Shown: positions 23,639 through 33,569 of the stretch, piece after piece
How the letters are laid out: the number at the start of each line of letters is the position of its first letter
How positions within the stretch are numbered: position 1 is the first letter of the stretch
Source of the DNA: Flavobacterium sp. DG2-3
Lineage (GTDB): Bacteria; Bacteroidota; Bacteroidia; Flavobacteriales; Flavobacteriaceae
Assembly (NCBI RefSeq): GCF_030730925.1
Contig: NZ_JAVAMB010000006.1
Coordinates: 124,001 to 188,000, forward strand
DNA length: 64,000 nt
Reading direction: 5' to 3'
Translations under genes and position numbers: made by a program
Notes under the pieces: model-generated
What the model saw: only the letters and a program-made list of their open reading frames with translations
What the model was told of the DNA's origin: nothing
Databases searched by the model: none

Positions 23639-25207
23639 CTATTTTTTTATTATTTTCTTTGAAATCAAAGTCCCATTAACTTTTGCTTTTAATAAATACG
23701 CTCCTTGGCTTAATTTTGAGATATCAATTTTATCATTTAAACCAAATTCTTCTCCAATTATCATTCTTCCATTTAAATCAAAAATTTGAAAACTTTCAAA
23801 CCTAACATCGTTATCAGCTTTTACATTTATAAAATCACTTGATGGATTCGGATAGAAAGACAAAGACGATTTATTTTCTATTACTGGAATACTTAAGTTA
23901 TTAGCATATTTCCATAATTTATTGTCTTTTGAATAATACAAACTATTATTGAAAGAAATGGCATCCCATACATTATAGAGTGCATCAACTTTTTCAATTG
24001 TTTGCAGATTATTGTTATAAATGTATCCTGCCTTTTCATCTTTTTCATTTATTCCAGTCGTAACAAAATACTCATTCTCATTAATATTAAAAATAATTGC
24101 CGCATTCTGATAACCCAAAAAAGCAATAGATTCTTTTGCATCATGGGATAATTCTTCTTCATTTGAAATTGCATAATCATCTAAATTCATTTTCTGTAAG
24201 GATGTTCCAAACTCGCTATTTGGTCCACAAAAAATTAATGAATTATCTTTTTTAATTAAATTTGAAGGATAAAAATATTTTTGACCTTGCTTGGAATAAA
24301 CTAAAGTGATCTTTTTATCATTTAATCCAAATTTAGAAATCTGCAATAAATAAGAATCCGCAGAATAAAACATGAAATATAGATTACCATTTGCTTCAAT
24401 TACATCACTATAATTGGCTAATCCAAACCATAAACTTCCTATATTCCTTGTGTTTTCAGAAGTACCGTCTGTTTCAAACATATAATTTCTAGTAACAAAA
24501 TATAATTTGTTTCCATTCTCAATATATTGCGTAAAAGATGCTGTCCCTCCAGGCCCTGATCCATTACCGTCCATCTCTTCACTTATTGGAAATGTCCCTT
24601 CAGAAGTTCCATCACTTCTCCAAAGTCTGGAATTACTAGTTCCAACTACCTGAAATGTAAACATAAATAAACCATTACATTTACCCTCAAAAGTTGGTTT
24701 ATTCCAGATAGGCAAATTATCTTTTACTAATACAGTCCCTTCTTTTGTTCCATCCGTCTTCCATACTTGCAGTACATAATTACTAGTTTTCATTAAAAAA
24801 TAGATTGAATTTCCCACAACAGTAAGCTTTTCTACTCTACCATTAATAAAATCTGTAACCTTTACAGTTTCACTTATTCCGTCCGTTTTCCATATTTCTC
24901 CTCTGGATTTATTATCTCTTGCAATAAAAAACAATTTTCCTCCTAATACTGTTGAACCTGTACTTAATATTTTATTTGCATTATAACCTAACGGAACATT
25001 CATATTCAAAAGAAGAGCCGTATTTTCTGTCGTTCCGTTACTTTTCCAGATTTCGTATCCTGTTTCTTCTTTACTGGCTTCAAAGAAAATATTATTATTA
25101 AATTTTGTAAAACTTGTTGGATTACTCGAAAAATCAAATATTTTTTGTTGAGCATTAATTTTAAGTATCAAAACAGGTAAAAGAAATAAAAGTAGTTTTG
25201 TTTTCAT
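23639..25207 (-). CDS. T9SS-secreted protein with ELWKSDGT repeats
   Basis: 522 residues: signal peptide ending KINAQQ, then a beta-propeller-like body with repeats such as EIWKSNGTTENTALL, EIWKTDGISETVKV, QVWKTDGTKEGTVLV, RLWRSDGTSEGTFPI and MFETDGTSENTRNI. The C-terminal 75 residues are a type A T9SS sorting domain: FYPNPSSDFINVKA, FQIFDLNGRMI, DISKLSQGAYLLKAKVNG and the basic end KKIIKK. It should be exported by the type IX system and attached to, or released from, the surface. Binding target unknown. Confidence 0.9.
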   Translation of the reverse strand: MKTKLLLFLLPVLILKINAQQKIFDFSSNPTSFTKFNNNIFFEASKEETGYEIWKSNGTTENTALLLNMNVPLGYNANKILSTGSTVLGGKLFFIARDNKSRGEIWKTDGISETVKVTDFINGRVEKLTVVGNSIYFLMKTSNYVLQVWKTDGTKEGTVLVKDNLPIWNKPTFEGKCNGLFMFTFQVVGTSNSRLWRSDGTSEGTFPISEEMDGNGSGPGGTASFTQYIENGNKLYFVTRNYMFETDGTSENTRNIGSLWFGLANYSDVIEANGNLYFMFYSADSYLLQISKFGLNDKKITLVYSKQGQKYFYPSNLIKKDNSLIFCGPNSEFGTSLQKMNLDDYAISNEEELSHDAKESIAFLGYQNAAIIFNINENEYFVTTGINEKDEKAGYIYNNNLQTIEKVDALYNVWDAISFNNSLYYSKDNKLWKYANNLSIPVIENKSSLSFYPNPSSDFINVKADNDVRFESFQIFDLNGRMIIGEEFGLNDKIDISKLSQGAYLLKAKVNGTLISKKIIKK

Positions 25208-25300
25208 TAATTTAATTGTGGATTTTAATTATTAAAATAGAAGGTAAATATATACAGATTTTATATCATTTCTTTTTTTATTTTCAGAGATATTCTTTAA

Positions 25301-25343
25301 AAAAAACGCATAAAGTCAATGTTAAATCAACCAAATGCGTTTT
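25301..25343 (-). terminator. terminator of icmF
   Basis: AAAACGCAT and ATGCGTTTT pair around a 22-nt loop, with a T run on the minus strand, 21 nt past the icmF stop. Confidence 0.75.
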
Positions 25344-25363
25344 AAAAATTTAAGAATTAATTT

Positions 25364-28300
25364 CTACATATTCCTTCTATACTGCCCACCAACTTCAAAC
25401 AACGCTGAAGTAATCTGCCCTAACGAACAAACCTTTGTAGCTTCCATTAAATAATCGAATAAGTTTTCGTTTTTAATGGCTGCTTCTTGTAACTGGCTTA
25501 GATGCTCGTTTACTTTTGCTTCGTGGAAATTATGAAGGTTATCCAGCATTGTAATCTGGTATTGTTTTTCTTCTTCTGTGGCGCGAATAACCTCAGCCGG
25601 AATTACTGTTGGCGAACCTTTTGAACTCAGGAAAGTATTTACGCCCACAATTGGGAAATCTCCGTTGTGTTTTAAGGTTTCGTAATACAAACTTTCTTCT
25701 TGAATTTTAGAACGCTGATACATCGTTTCCATTGCGCCAAGAACTCCACCTCTTTCTGTAATTCTATCGAATTCTTGCAATACGGCTTCTTCAACCAAAT
25801 CGGTTAATTCTTCGATGATGAACGAACCCTGAATTGGGTTTTCGTTTTTCGCTAAACCTAATTCTTTATTAATAATCAGCTGAATCGCCATGGCTCTACG
25901 AACTGATTCTTCTGTCGGTGTTGTAATCGCTTCGTCATAAGCGTTTGTGTGCAATGAATTACAGTTATCGTAAATTGCATACAAAGCCTGCAAAGTTGTA
26001 CGAATATCGTTGAAATCAATTTCCTGCGCGTGCAACGAACGTCCTGAAGTCTGAATATGGTATTTCAGCATTTGCGCTCTTTCGTTGGCTCCGTATTTTA
26101 GTTTCATGGCTTTTGCCCAGATTTTGCGCGCCACACGTCCAATTACTGAGTATTCTGGATCTACTCCATTAGAGAAGAAGAACGATAAATTTGGTCCAAA
26201 ATCGTTGATGTTCATTCCACGGCTCAAATAATATTCCACGTAAGTGAAACCATTTGAAAGCGTAAATGCCAATTGCGTAATCGGGTTCGCTCCTGCCTCA
26301 GCAATATGATATCCTGAAATGGAAACTGAATAGAAATTACGAACGTTCTTCGTAATAAAATATTCCTGAACGTCTCCCATTAATCGCAACGCAAATTCGG
26401 TTGAGAAAATACAGGTATTCTGCGCCTGATCTTCTTTTAAAATATCAGCCTGAACGGTTCCACGAACTTGTGAAAGTGTTTTTACTTTTATTTCGTTATA
26501 CACGTCCAATGGCAAAACCCGATCTCCCGTAACACCCAAAAGCATTAATCCTAAGCCGTTGTTTCCAACTGGAAGCTCACCTTGGTATTTCGGTCTTTCG
26601 ATCCCTTTGTCTTTATATAATTTTGCAATTTTAGCTTCGACTTCTTTTTCTAAACCATTTTCTTTGATGTAAATCTCACATTGCTGATCGATTGCGGCAT
26701 TCATAAAGAAACCTAAAAGCATTGGCGCAGGCCCGTTAATCGTCATACTTACTGATGTTAAAGCATGAACCAAATCAAAACCTGAATATAATTTTTTAGC
26801 ATCATCCAAACAGCAGATTGAAACTCCGGCATTTCCGATTTTTCCGTAAATGTCTGGACGCAAATCTGGATCATTTCCGTAAAGAGTTACACTATCAAAA
26901 GCGGTTGAAAGACGTTTTGCAGGCATTCCCGCACTTACATAATGAAAACGTTTGTTGGTTCTTTCTGGTCCGCCCTCTCCCGCAAACATTCTCGACGGAT
27001 CTTCGCCTTCACGTTTAAACGGATATAATCCAGAAGCAAAAGGAAATTCTCCAGGAACATTTTCCTGTAAATTCCAACGCAGAATATCGCCCCAACCTTC
27101 ATATTTAGGCAAAGCGATTTTCGGGATTTGCAAATGCGATAAACTCTCCGAATGTGTAGCGATTTTGATTTCTTTATCACGAACTTTAAATGAGTAAACT
27201 GGATTTTTGTATTTCGCAACTTTATCCGCCCAATTCAGAATAATTTCCCAATTGTACGGATCCAAATCCATTTTTACTTTATCAAACTGATTTAGTAAAA
27301 GGTTTAAAAAGATTCTGTTTTCGTCGTGCGTTTCTGCAGCTCTAAGTCCTTCGACTCCGCTCAGGAAGACACTATCGTCGTCAATTCCTGCTTTTGTAAT
27401 TTGAGGCACTTTTCCAGAAACAGATTCTATGGTTTTGAAAATTCCGTATAATTTCTGAGCTACTTTTTGCTGTGCAATTGCGGTTTCGTCATAATTTCTA
27501 TTATTCTCAGCAATTTCAGAAAGATATCTTGTTCTTCCTGGCGGAATCACGAATATCTTTTCACTCATTTCTTTCGTGATTTCAAAAGTCGATTTCAAGT
27601 CAGAATTGGTTTTTTCTGCCACTTTATCCATGATTGCTTTGTACAGCGTGTTCATTCCCGGATCGTTGAACTGCGAAGCAATCGTTCCGAAAACAGGCAT
27701 TTCGTCTGGATTTTTGTCCCAAAGATTATGGTTTCTCTGATATTGTTTTTTAACATCGCGTAGGGCATCAAGAGCGCCTCGTTTGTCAAATTTATTTAAG
27801 GCTACTAAATCGGCAAAATCAAGCATATCGATTTTCTCCAATTGTGTTGCGGCACCAAATTCTGGTGTCATTACATATAAAGAAACATCAGAATGATCCA
27901 TAATTTCGGTATCAGACTGACCGATTCCTGAAGTTTCCAGAATAATCAAATCGTATTTTGCGGCTTTCAAAACCTGAATCGCTTCGGCTACATATTTAGA
28001 CAAAGCCAAATTGGACTGACGCGTAGCCAGCGAACGCATATAAACTCTAGGATTGTTAATCGCATTCATACGGATTCTGTCTCCTAAAAGCGCTCCTCCC
28101 GTTTTTCTTTTCGAAGGATCGACAGAAACCAATCCGATTGTTTTTTCTGGAAAATCAATCAAGAAACGGCGAACCAATTCGTCAACTAAAGAAGATTTTC
28201 CTGCTCCTCCTGTTCCTGTAATTCCCAAAACTGGAATTTTAGACGTTGTATTATTTTCGTGAATTTTATCAAAAACTGGTTTTGCAATTTCAGGGAAATT

Positions 28301-28822
28301 TTCAGCAGCAGATATCAAACGCGCAATTGCGGTTGGAATTTTATTTTCGATATGATCGATTTCTCCATTCAATTGATCTCCAATCGGGAAATCGGCACGC
28401 TGTACCAAATCATTAATCATTCCCTGCAAACCTAAAGAACGTCCATCGTCTGGAGAATAAATTCTAGTAATACCATATTCATGCAATTCTTCAATTTCGC
28501 TAGGCAGAATAACTCCACCTCCACCACCGAAGATTTTAATGTGTCCCGCTCCTTTTTCGCGAAGCAGATCATACATATATTTAAAGTATTCATTGTGTCC
28601 TCCTTGGTAAGAAGTCATGGCAATAGCATTGGCATCTTCTTGAATGGCGGTATTTACCACTTCTTCAACGCTTCGATCATGACCCAAATGAATCACCTCT
28701 ACACCTGTAGACTGGATAATACGGCGCATAATATTGATGGCAGCATCATGTCCGTCAAAAAGCGAAGCAGCAGTAACAATTCTTACTTTATTTTTAGGAA
28801 TATATGGTATTTGTTGTTCCAT
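25364..28822 (-). CDS. icmF: fused acyl-CoA mutase IcmF (B12 domain, MeaB-like GTPase, mutase)
   Basis: 1152 residues. IcmF interconverts isobutyryl/butyryl-CoA (some members other branched acyl-CoAs) using adenosylcobalamin, with a built-in G-protein chaperone. Residues 12-140 are the B12-binding domain ([10 protein letters not shown] with cobalt-ligand His25; [11 protein letters not shown]). The GTPase domain has P-loop GTGGAGKS (203-210), ETSGIGQSD (296-304) and NKFD (343-346). The mutase TIM barrel starts near 560 ([11 protein letters not shown]) and includes [16 protein letters not shown] and [20 protein letters not shown]. Residues 484-494 ([10 protein letters not shown]) are encoded by a dispersed repeat lying in a linker. 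It is monocistronic. Confidence 0.95.
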   Translation of the reverse strand: MEQQIPYIPKNKVRIVTAASLFDGHDAAINIMRRIIQSTGVEVIHLGHDRSVEEVVNTAIQEDANAIAMTSYQGGHNEYFKYMYDLLREKGAGHIKIFGGGGGVILPSEIEELHEYGITRIYSPDDGRSLGLQGMINDLVQRADFPIGDQLNGEIDHIENKIPTAIARLISAAENFPEIAKPVFDKIHENNTTSKIPVLGITGTGGAGKSSLVDELVRRFLIDFPEKTIGLVSVDPSKRKTGGALLGDRIRMNAINNPRVYMRSLATRQSNLALSKYVAEAIQVLKAAKYDLIILETSGIGQSDTEIMDHSDVSLYVMTPEFGAATQLEKIDMLDFADLVALNKFDKRGALDALRDVKKQYQRNHNLWDKNPDEMPVFGTIASQFNDPGMNTLYKAIMDKVAEKTNSDLKSTFEITKEMSEKIFVIPPGRTRYLSEIAENNRNYDETAIAQQKVAQKLYGIFKTIESVSGKVPQITKAGIDDDSVFLSGVEGLRAAETHDENRIFLNLLLNQFDKVKMDLDPYNWEIILNWADKVAKYKNPVYSFKVRDKEIKIATHSESLSHLQIPKIALPKYEGWGDILRWNLQENVPGEFPFASGLYPFKREGEDPSRMFAGEGGPERTNKRFHYVSAGMPAKRLSTAFDSVTLYGNDPDLRPDIYGKIGNAGVSICCLDDAKKLYSGFDLVHALTSVSMTINGPAPMLLGFFMNAAIDQQCEIYIKENGLEKEVEAKIAKLYKDKGIERPKYQGELPVGNNGLGLMLLGVTGDRVLPLDVYNEIKVKTLSQVRGTVQADILKEDQAQNTCIFSTEFALRLMGDVQEYFITKNVRNFYSVSISGYHIAEAGANPITQLAFTLSNGFTYVEYYLSRGMNINDFGPNLSFFFSNGVDPEYSVIGRVARKIWAKAMKLKYGANERAQMLKYHIQTSGRSLHAQEIDFNDIRTTLQALYAIYDNCNSLHTNAYDEAITTPTEESVRRAMAIQLIINKELGLAKNENPIQGSFIIEELTDLVEEAVLQEFDRITERGGVLGAMETMYQRSKIQEESLYYETLKHNGDFPIVGVNTFLSSKGSPTVIPAEVIRATEEEKQYQITMLDNLHNFHEAKVNEHLSQLQEAAIKNENLFDYLMEATKVCSLGQITSALFEVGGQYRRNM
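27348..27371. repeat. dispersed repeat embedded in frame inside icmF
   Basis: CCTTCGACTCCGCTCAGGAA followed by GACA matches the intergenic copies at 2288-2310 and 33320-33343. In icmF it encodes [10 protein letters not shown] in the linker between the GTPase and the mutase domain and keeps the frame open. Confidence 0.75.
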
Positions 28823-29113
28823 TTTATGAATATGATAATTTTAAGCGACCAATGTACAAAATATTTTAATATTTGATTAAGACTATAGCTTTATGTTAAC
28901 AAAAATAAATCGATTTCGTAGCCTTTAGGGGTAACAAATCTGCTAACTAATTGATATAGTTAAAGAAAGCTTAAAGACATGGCAATTTCGCAACATTTAA
29001 ATAAAATAAGAAAACGTGTTTAGAGCACTCCTAAATTAATTTAGCATTGTAGAAAAGCCCCAAATTTTTACCAAAAACTTACGTAAAAAGTAATAACGTA
29101 AAAATTAAAAAAA

Positions 29114-30679
29114 ATGAGAACATTTTATTCATTCACCGTAATTTTAAGTTTGAGTTTTTTTGTATTTTCTTTTAACAAAATTGAAAACAAGAACCATACA
29201 TATAAAGCTTCAAACCATTTAACCGTTTACCATAACAATGATGATGTAAACGAAGTTTCAAACGACTTCTTTAAAAGATATTCGGATTTGAAAAAATATA
29301 AATCGGAGGTAATGTCTCTGTACAAAACCAGAACTCTAGGAACCATCTGGTTTGACGAAGACGAAATCAACGAATTTGGATCTGTTTTATATGAAAAAGC
29401 AAAAAAAACAAATGATTTGGTAATTCCATATCAAAAAGAAATTGACCAATTATTTAGTGCTTCATCAGATAAAAGTACGCTTTCTCAAACAGATGCAGAT
29501 ATGCTTTTGAGTTCATTATATGTGGTTTACACCAAAAAAAGTAATGCTGATAAGAAAAGACTAGCTTATGATGCTATGTTGAAAGATTTTTTAAACTACA
29601 GCACTTTAGAAGAAACAACAGCGGTTACATCTGATGCAAAAGTGGAATATGAGCAATATTATAAATTGCAAGATGTTCTAAAAAAATATAAAAAATTAGA
29701 AAAATCACGCAAGTGGAAACCAATTGTTCCAGCAGAAACTCCATACAAAGAACTTCGTCCAGATGCTGTTTCAAGCACAATTGCACAAGTTAGAACCCGT
29801 TTGTATTTATTAGGAGATTTAAAAACCGATTCTAAAAGCGATGTTTACGATCGTGAATTGATGGATGCTGTAATGAAATATAAAGTTCGTAACGGTTTTA
29901 AACCAAATTATATTTTGGCAGAGGAACATATTAACGAAATGAATATTCCGCTAGAAGATAAGGTTGCCACTTTAAAATTAAACATGGAAAGATGCCGCGA
30001 AATTGCTGCCAAAATTGCTGCTAGCGATGAGTATGTTTTGGTAAATGTACCTTCTTTCGAATTGGTTTATGTGAAAAACGGAAAAGTCCAATTGACTTCA
30101 CCAGTATTTGTTGGAGCACCTTTAACTAAAACCACCATTTTTGATGGAGAAATTGACAGAATCGTTTTTAGTCCGTATTGGACCGTACCGCAAAGTATTG
30201 TACAAAACGAATTGAAATCTAAAATTGCTGCAGATCCAAATTATCTTGCAGAGAAAAACATGGAAATGGTTAATGGTCAAGTAAGACAAAAACCAGGACC
30301 AGAAAACTCTTTAGGATTAGTAAAATTTATGTTTCCAAATCCTGATGACATTTATATGCACGATACGCCATCTAAAACTTTATTCGATTTTGAAAAAAGA
30401 ACGTTCAGCCACGGATGTATTAATGTAAAAATGGCTAAAGAATTAGCTGTTGCGATGCTACAAGATTATCCAGAATGGACTCAAGCAAAAATTGATAAAG
30501 CTATGGCGGGTAAAGTAGAAAACAGTTTTAAACTGTCTAAAAAAGTACCGATTTACATTACTTATTTTACTTCATTGGTAAATGAAAAAGGCGAAGTTGG
30601 TTTCTTTCAAGATGTTTATGAAAAAGATGCCATTTTAAATGGTGAACCACTTCAAGAAAATGCTATTGTAAATCAATAA
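29114..30679 (+). CDS. L,D-transpeptidase (YcbB/YkuD family)
   Basis: 521 residues with a signal peptide (MRTFYSFTVILSLSFFVFS). Residues about 60-200 form the helical scaffold of YcbB-like enzymes, 215-280 a peptidoglycan-binding-like helical region (DAVSSTIAQVRTRLYLLGD, MDAVMKYKVRNGFKPN), and 300-490 the YkuD domain. The catalytic motif is complete: His416 in IYMHDTPSK and, 15 residues on, SHGCINV with Cys435. These enzymes make 3-3 peptidoglycan cross-links or attach proteins in the periplasm. A -7-like TAGCATTG (29042-29049) precedes it. The 291-bp divergent space to icmF shows nothing else. Confidence 0.92.
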   Translation: MRTFYSFTVILSLSFFVFSFNKIENKNHTYKASNHLTVYHNNDDVNEVSNDFFKRYSDLKKYKSEVMSLYKTRTLGTIWFDEDEINEFGSVLYEKAKKTNDLVIPYQKEIDQLFSASSDKSTLSQTDADMLLSSLYVVYTKKSNADKKRLAYDAMLKDFLNYSTLEETTAVTSDAKVEYEQYYKLQDVLKKYKKLEKSRKWKPIVPAETPYKELRPDAVSSTIAQVRTRLYLLGDLKTDSKSDVYDRELMDAVMKYKVRNGFKPNYILAEEHINEMNIPLEDKVATLKLNMERCREIAAKIAASDEYVLVNVPSFELVYVKNGKVQLTSPVFVGAPLTKTTIFDGEIDRIVFSPYWTVPQSIVQNELKSKIAADPNYLAEKNMEMVNGQVRQKPGPENSLGLVKFMFPNPDDIYMHDTPSKTLFDFEKRTFSHGCINVKMAKELAVAMLQDYPEWTQAKIDKAMAGKVENSFKLSKKVPIYITYFTSLVNEKGEVGFFQDVYEKDAILNGEPLQENAIVNQ

Positions 30680-30884
30680 TTTACGCCAATAATTTTAGAG
30701 AGAATTTATCAGAATTAGATTTGATGAATTCTCTCTATTATTTTTACGAAATGGGCAAAAACAATACCGTAAAGTGTTATTCTAAAATCTTTTAAGGGTA
30801 CTCGTGTTTTTAGAATTTTCTTTTTTTTGCACTATAATATTCAAGCCCCATTTTTTTTTATAAATGTTTAAAATCTAAACTATT

Positions 30885-31232
30885 ATGAAAACAAATAATA
30901 TAGAAGGTCTTACAATGTTTGAGATAAACGTTTTAATTCAGCAGGGAGGAAAATTTATAATGTATCCTTTTATTATTTCTGAAATGGTAAAAAGGATTAA
31001 AGAGTCTAACATTTACTTTATACGTCCAAATGAGGGCACATTTAAATATGCATTGAAGCACTTTTTTTTGAACTTATCGGCAAGCTGGAGTATTTTTCCG
31101 TACACGCCGATTTATATCTTAAAATCTTTATTTTATCTCATAAAAGGTGGGAAAGATTATACTGAAACTATATTAAAAGATTTAAACACCAACAAGCCAA
31201 TTTACAAGCCGCAATCTAAACTATCGTATTAA
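30885..31232 (+). CDS. conserved small protein of unknown function
   Basis: 115 residues with no signal peptide. The N-terminus MKTNNIEGLTMFEINVLIQQGGKFIMYPF is amphipathic and the middle (FKYALKHFFLNLSASWSIFPYTPIYILKSLFYLI) is hydrophobic and aromatic, possibly membrane-associated. I do not recognise it with certainty. It is a single gene with its own terminator. Small basic proteins of this look are widespread in Flavobacteriaceae and Chryseobacterium, which supports a real gene. Confidence 0.68.
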   Translation: MKTNNIEGLTMFEINVLIQQGGKFIMYPFIISEMVKRIKESNIYFIRPNEGTFKYALKHFFLNLSASWSIFPYTPIYILKSLFYLIKGGKDYTETILKDLNTNKPIYKPQSKLSY

Positions 31233-31256
31233 TTAGTTTTTAAAAGCTTTCCTTTA

Positions 31257-31291
31257 AAAATCATCTTATATTTTTATAAGGTGATTTTTTT
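31257..31291 (+). terminator. terminator after the 115-residue protein gene
   Basis: AAATCATCTTATA and TATAAGGTGATTT pair (one G-T) and run into seven T residues. Confidence 0.85.
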
Positions 31292-31319
31292 GTTTCTTAT
31301 AAAACCAAATGTTCTTCTC

Positions 31320-31390
31320 TAGCCCCGATAGTAGTGGAAATCCTTTTGCTTTTTTCTTTAAAAAGCAAAAGATTGCAACGAATAGCGGGA
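31320..31390. repeat. long dispersed palindromic repeat (TAGCCCCGATAG...AATAGCGGG)
   Basis: TAGCCCCGATAGTAGTGGAA, then ATCCTTTTGC, an A/T stem and GCAAAAGATTGCAACGAATA. A second copy in the opposite orientation is at 47801-47880 with a different inner stem (TTTTGTGGTG...CACCACAAAA). The flanks are conserved and the inner stem covaries. Confidence 0.75.
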
Positions 31391-31490
31391 CAAGTGTTAA
31401 TTATGAAACAAATTGTTTCTGCTCATCAAATAAAATAATGGCTTTATTTTTGAATAAGTAGTATTTTTGAAACTTAAATAAAACTCCCAA

Positions 31491-32201
31491 ATGAAAAAAA
31501 TTTTATTATTAGCCGTTGCTTTTTCACTTAATTCTTGTGCGCAGGTGCCACAAATTTTAAATCAATTACCACAAATCTCTTCGCAGGTTGGCGGTGTTGA
31601 CATCGCTTCTGGTTTAAAAGAAGCGCTAAATAAAGGAATTACAGAACAAGTGAGCAAATTAACCGCAGTAGATGGCTTTTATAAAAATGAAGCGGTCAAA
31701 ATTTTAATGCCAGAAGAATTACAAAAAGTAGATGCAACCCTGCGTAAAGTAGGATTAAGCTCTCTTGCAGATGAAGGAATCAAAATGTTGAATCGCGCTG
31801 CAGAAGATGCTGTAAAAGAAGCTACTCCAATTTTTGTTTCGGCTGTGAAAAATATGACTTTTACAGATGCTAAAAACATTCTGTTAGGAAGCGACAATGC
31901 GGCTACTAATTACTTGCAAAATAGCACAACTACTGCTTTGTATGGAAAATTTAGCCCTGTGATAAAAAACTCTTTTGCAAAAGTAGGCGCCGATGCAGTT
32001 TGGACAAAAATTATAACAAAATACAACACAATTCCATTAGTAAAAAAAGTAAATCCAGATTTGACAGATTATACAACCAATCAGGCTTTAGCTGGCGTTT
32101 TTAAAATGATTGCTGTTGAAGAAAAAGATATTCGAAATGATATTTCTGCTAGAACAACGCCTTTATTGCAAAAGGTGTTTGCTATGCAGGATAAGAAGTA
32201 A
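31491..32201 (+). CDS. DUF4197 family lipoprotein
   Basis: 236 residues with a lipoprotein signal (lipobox LNSC, Cys16). The rest is the all-helical DUF4197 domain: GLKEALNKGITEQVSKLT, VDGFYKNEAVKILMPEEL, LNRAAEDAVKEATPIF, FTDAKNILLGSDNAATNYL and TTPLLQKVFAMQ. The function of DUF4197 is unknown; it is a cell-envelope protein common in Bacteroidota and Proteobacteria. The gene is single, followed by a GCTAAGG-type repeat that runs up to purU. Confidence 0.9.
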   Translation: MKKILLLAVAFSLNSCAQVPQILNQLPQISSQVGGVDIASGLKEALNKGITEQVSKLTAVDGFYKNEAVKILMPEELQKVDATLRKVGLSSLADEGIKMLNRAAEDAVKEATPIFVSAVKNMTFTDAKNILLGSDNAATNYLQNSTTTALYGKFSPVIKNSFAKVGADAVWTKIITKYNTIPLVKKVNPDLTDYTTNQALAGVFKMIAVEEKDIRNDISARTTPLLQKVFAMQDKK

Positions 32202-32294
32202 TTTTTTAAGTTGCTAAGGTACTAAGGGGCTAAGGTTCTAAGAAAAAACTTTGAGTTTTAGTGCCTTTGTAGCAAAACCAAAAAACCAACCAAA

Positions 32295-33149
32295 ATGCAA
32301 AAAATAACCATCTTAATTCACTGTAAGGACCAAAAAGGAATTATTGCATCAGTGACAACATTTATTGCCAAAGTTGAAGGAAACATTACGTACATCGACC
32401 AGCATGTTGATGTGGAGCAAAATGTTTTCTTTATGAGATTGGAATGTGAGTTTGCAAACTCTAAAATTACAATTGAAAGCTTTAAAGAAGATTTTGACAA
32501 AAATCTTGCTTCTAAATTCAATATGTCTTGGGATTTGTATAATCAGGAACAGAAGCCTAAAATGGCTTTGTTTGTTTCTAAATACGATCACTGTTTATTT
32601 GACATTTTGGGGCGTTATAGCGCAGATGAATTAGGTGTCGAAATTCCGATGATTATAAGCAATCATAATGATTTGCGATCTATTGCAGAACGTTTTGATA
32701 TTCCGTTTCATTATGTTCCTTTTACCAAAGACAACAAAGAGGAAGGCGAAGCAAGACAAATTGAGCTTCTGAAAAGATATCAGATCAATTTTATCGTTTT
32801 AGCGCGTTATATGCAGATTGTTACTCCGAAAGTGATTTCACTTTACGAAAATAAAATCATCAATATCCACCATTCGTTTTTGCCTGCTTTTCCTGGAGCA
32901 AAACCGTATCATTCGGCTTTTAAGCGCGGTGTAAAAATTATTGGTGCAACGAGTCATTACGTTACAGAAGAATTAGACGAAGGTCCGATCATTGAGCAAG
33001 ATATTGCCAGAGTTTCTCATATTCACTCGGTAGAAGATTTTATCATGAAAGGCCGTGATTTGGAACGAATTGTTCTAGCAAGAGCCATTAAACTCCACGC
33101 CGAAAGAAAAACTATGGTGTATAGTAATAAGACGGTGGTGTTTTCTTAA
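32295..33149 (+). CDS. purU: formyltetrahydrofolate deformylase
   Basis: 284 residues. PurU hydrolyses 10-formyl-THF to THF and formate, balancing one-carbon pools and feeding formate to PurT. Residues 1-85 are an ACT domain (ILIHCKDQKGIIASVTTFI) and 90-284 the formyltransferase fold: ALFVSKYDHCLFDILGRY, ARYMQIVTP, INIHHSFLPAFPGAKPYH and GATSHYVTEELDEGPII with the catalytic Asn/His/Asp set. The 93-bp gap upstream is a dispersed CTAAGGTACTAAGGGGCTAAG repeat. Confidence 0.95.
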   Translation: MQKITILIHCKDQKGIIASVTTFIAKVEGNITYIDQHVDVEQNVFFMRLECEFANSKITIESFKEDFDKNLASKFNMSWDLYNQEQKPKMALFVSKYDHCLFDILGRYSADELGVEIPMIISNHNDLRSIAERFDIPFHYVPFTKDNKEEGEARQIELLKRYQINFIVLARYMQIVTPKVISLYENKIINIHHSFLPAFPGAKPYHSAFKRGVKIIGATSHYVTEELDEGPIIEQDIARVSHIHSVEDFIMKGRDLERIVLARAIKLHAERKTMVYSNKTVVFS

Positions 33150-33271
33150 TTAAGGGACAAAGGTTCAAAGTGACAGAGAGACAAAGTTTATTGCTAAGCC
33201 GCTGAGTTTTTAGCCACGAAGACGCTAAGAAGCAAAGTTATTTTTTGAAAAATTTTAAGATATAAAAAATT

Positions 33272-33306
33272 AAACCCGACACTTTTTTTTAGAAACTGTC
33301 GGGTTT
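33272..33306 (+). terminator. AAACCCGAC hairpin downstream of purU
   Basis: AAACCCGAC pairs with GTCGGGTTT. It lies after purU and after a CTAAG-type repeat stretch (33150-33245). It could end plus-strand transcripts; the match to 33409-33441 shows it belongs to a repeat family. Confidence 0.55.
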
Positions 33307-33319
33307 ACTGTTTCATTAG

Positions 33320-33343
33320 CTTTCGACTTCGCTCAGGGTGACA
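33320..33343 (+). repeat. dispersed repeat, TTCGACTTCGCTCAGG type
   Basis: Third copy of the element at 2288-2310 and 27348-27371, here with a T for C change. Confidence 0.7.
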
Positions 33344-33408
33344 CTCGTCATCAAATGTTTGTGAGATCAGACACCCCGTTCGGTAAAAGTCATTTTATAC
33401 CAAATAGC

Positions 33409-33441
33409 AAACCCGACAGGTTTCAAAAACCTGTCGGGTTT
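33409..33441. terminator. perfect palindrome AAACCCGACAGGTTT between convergent purU and katA
   Basis: The 15-bp arm and its complement AAACCTGTCGGGTTT surround a 3-nt loop. It lies between convergent genes and can fold on either strand. The whole 33150-33569 gap is made of such repeats; 33480-33555 is another TTAGCGTCTTCGTGGC-type repeat. Confidence 0.7.
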
Positions 33442-33569
33442 ATTTCTTTAATTAATTTCAGCTATAAGAATTTAAAAGCCTTAAAAAAAAACTTTGCTTC
33501 TTAGCGTCTTCGTGGCCACAAGAAAACTCAGTAGCTTAGCCTCTCAGCACCTTAGAAGCTAAAAAAAAC

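Noticed and set aside
26935..27219. 94-residue minus-strand frame and the overlapping plus-strand frame 26952-27197
   Set aside because: Both lie within icmF in other frames and have no independent support.
30407..30424. SHGCINV instead of SHGCIRV in the L,D-transpeptidase as an active-site change
   Set aside because: Asn after the Cys-Ile is within the normal YkuD consensus, and the His416/Cys435 spacing is regular.
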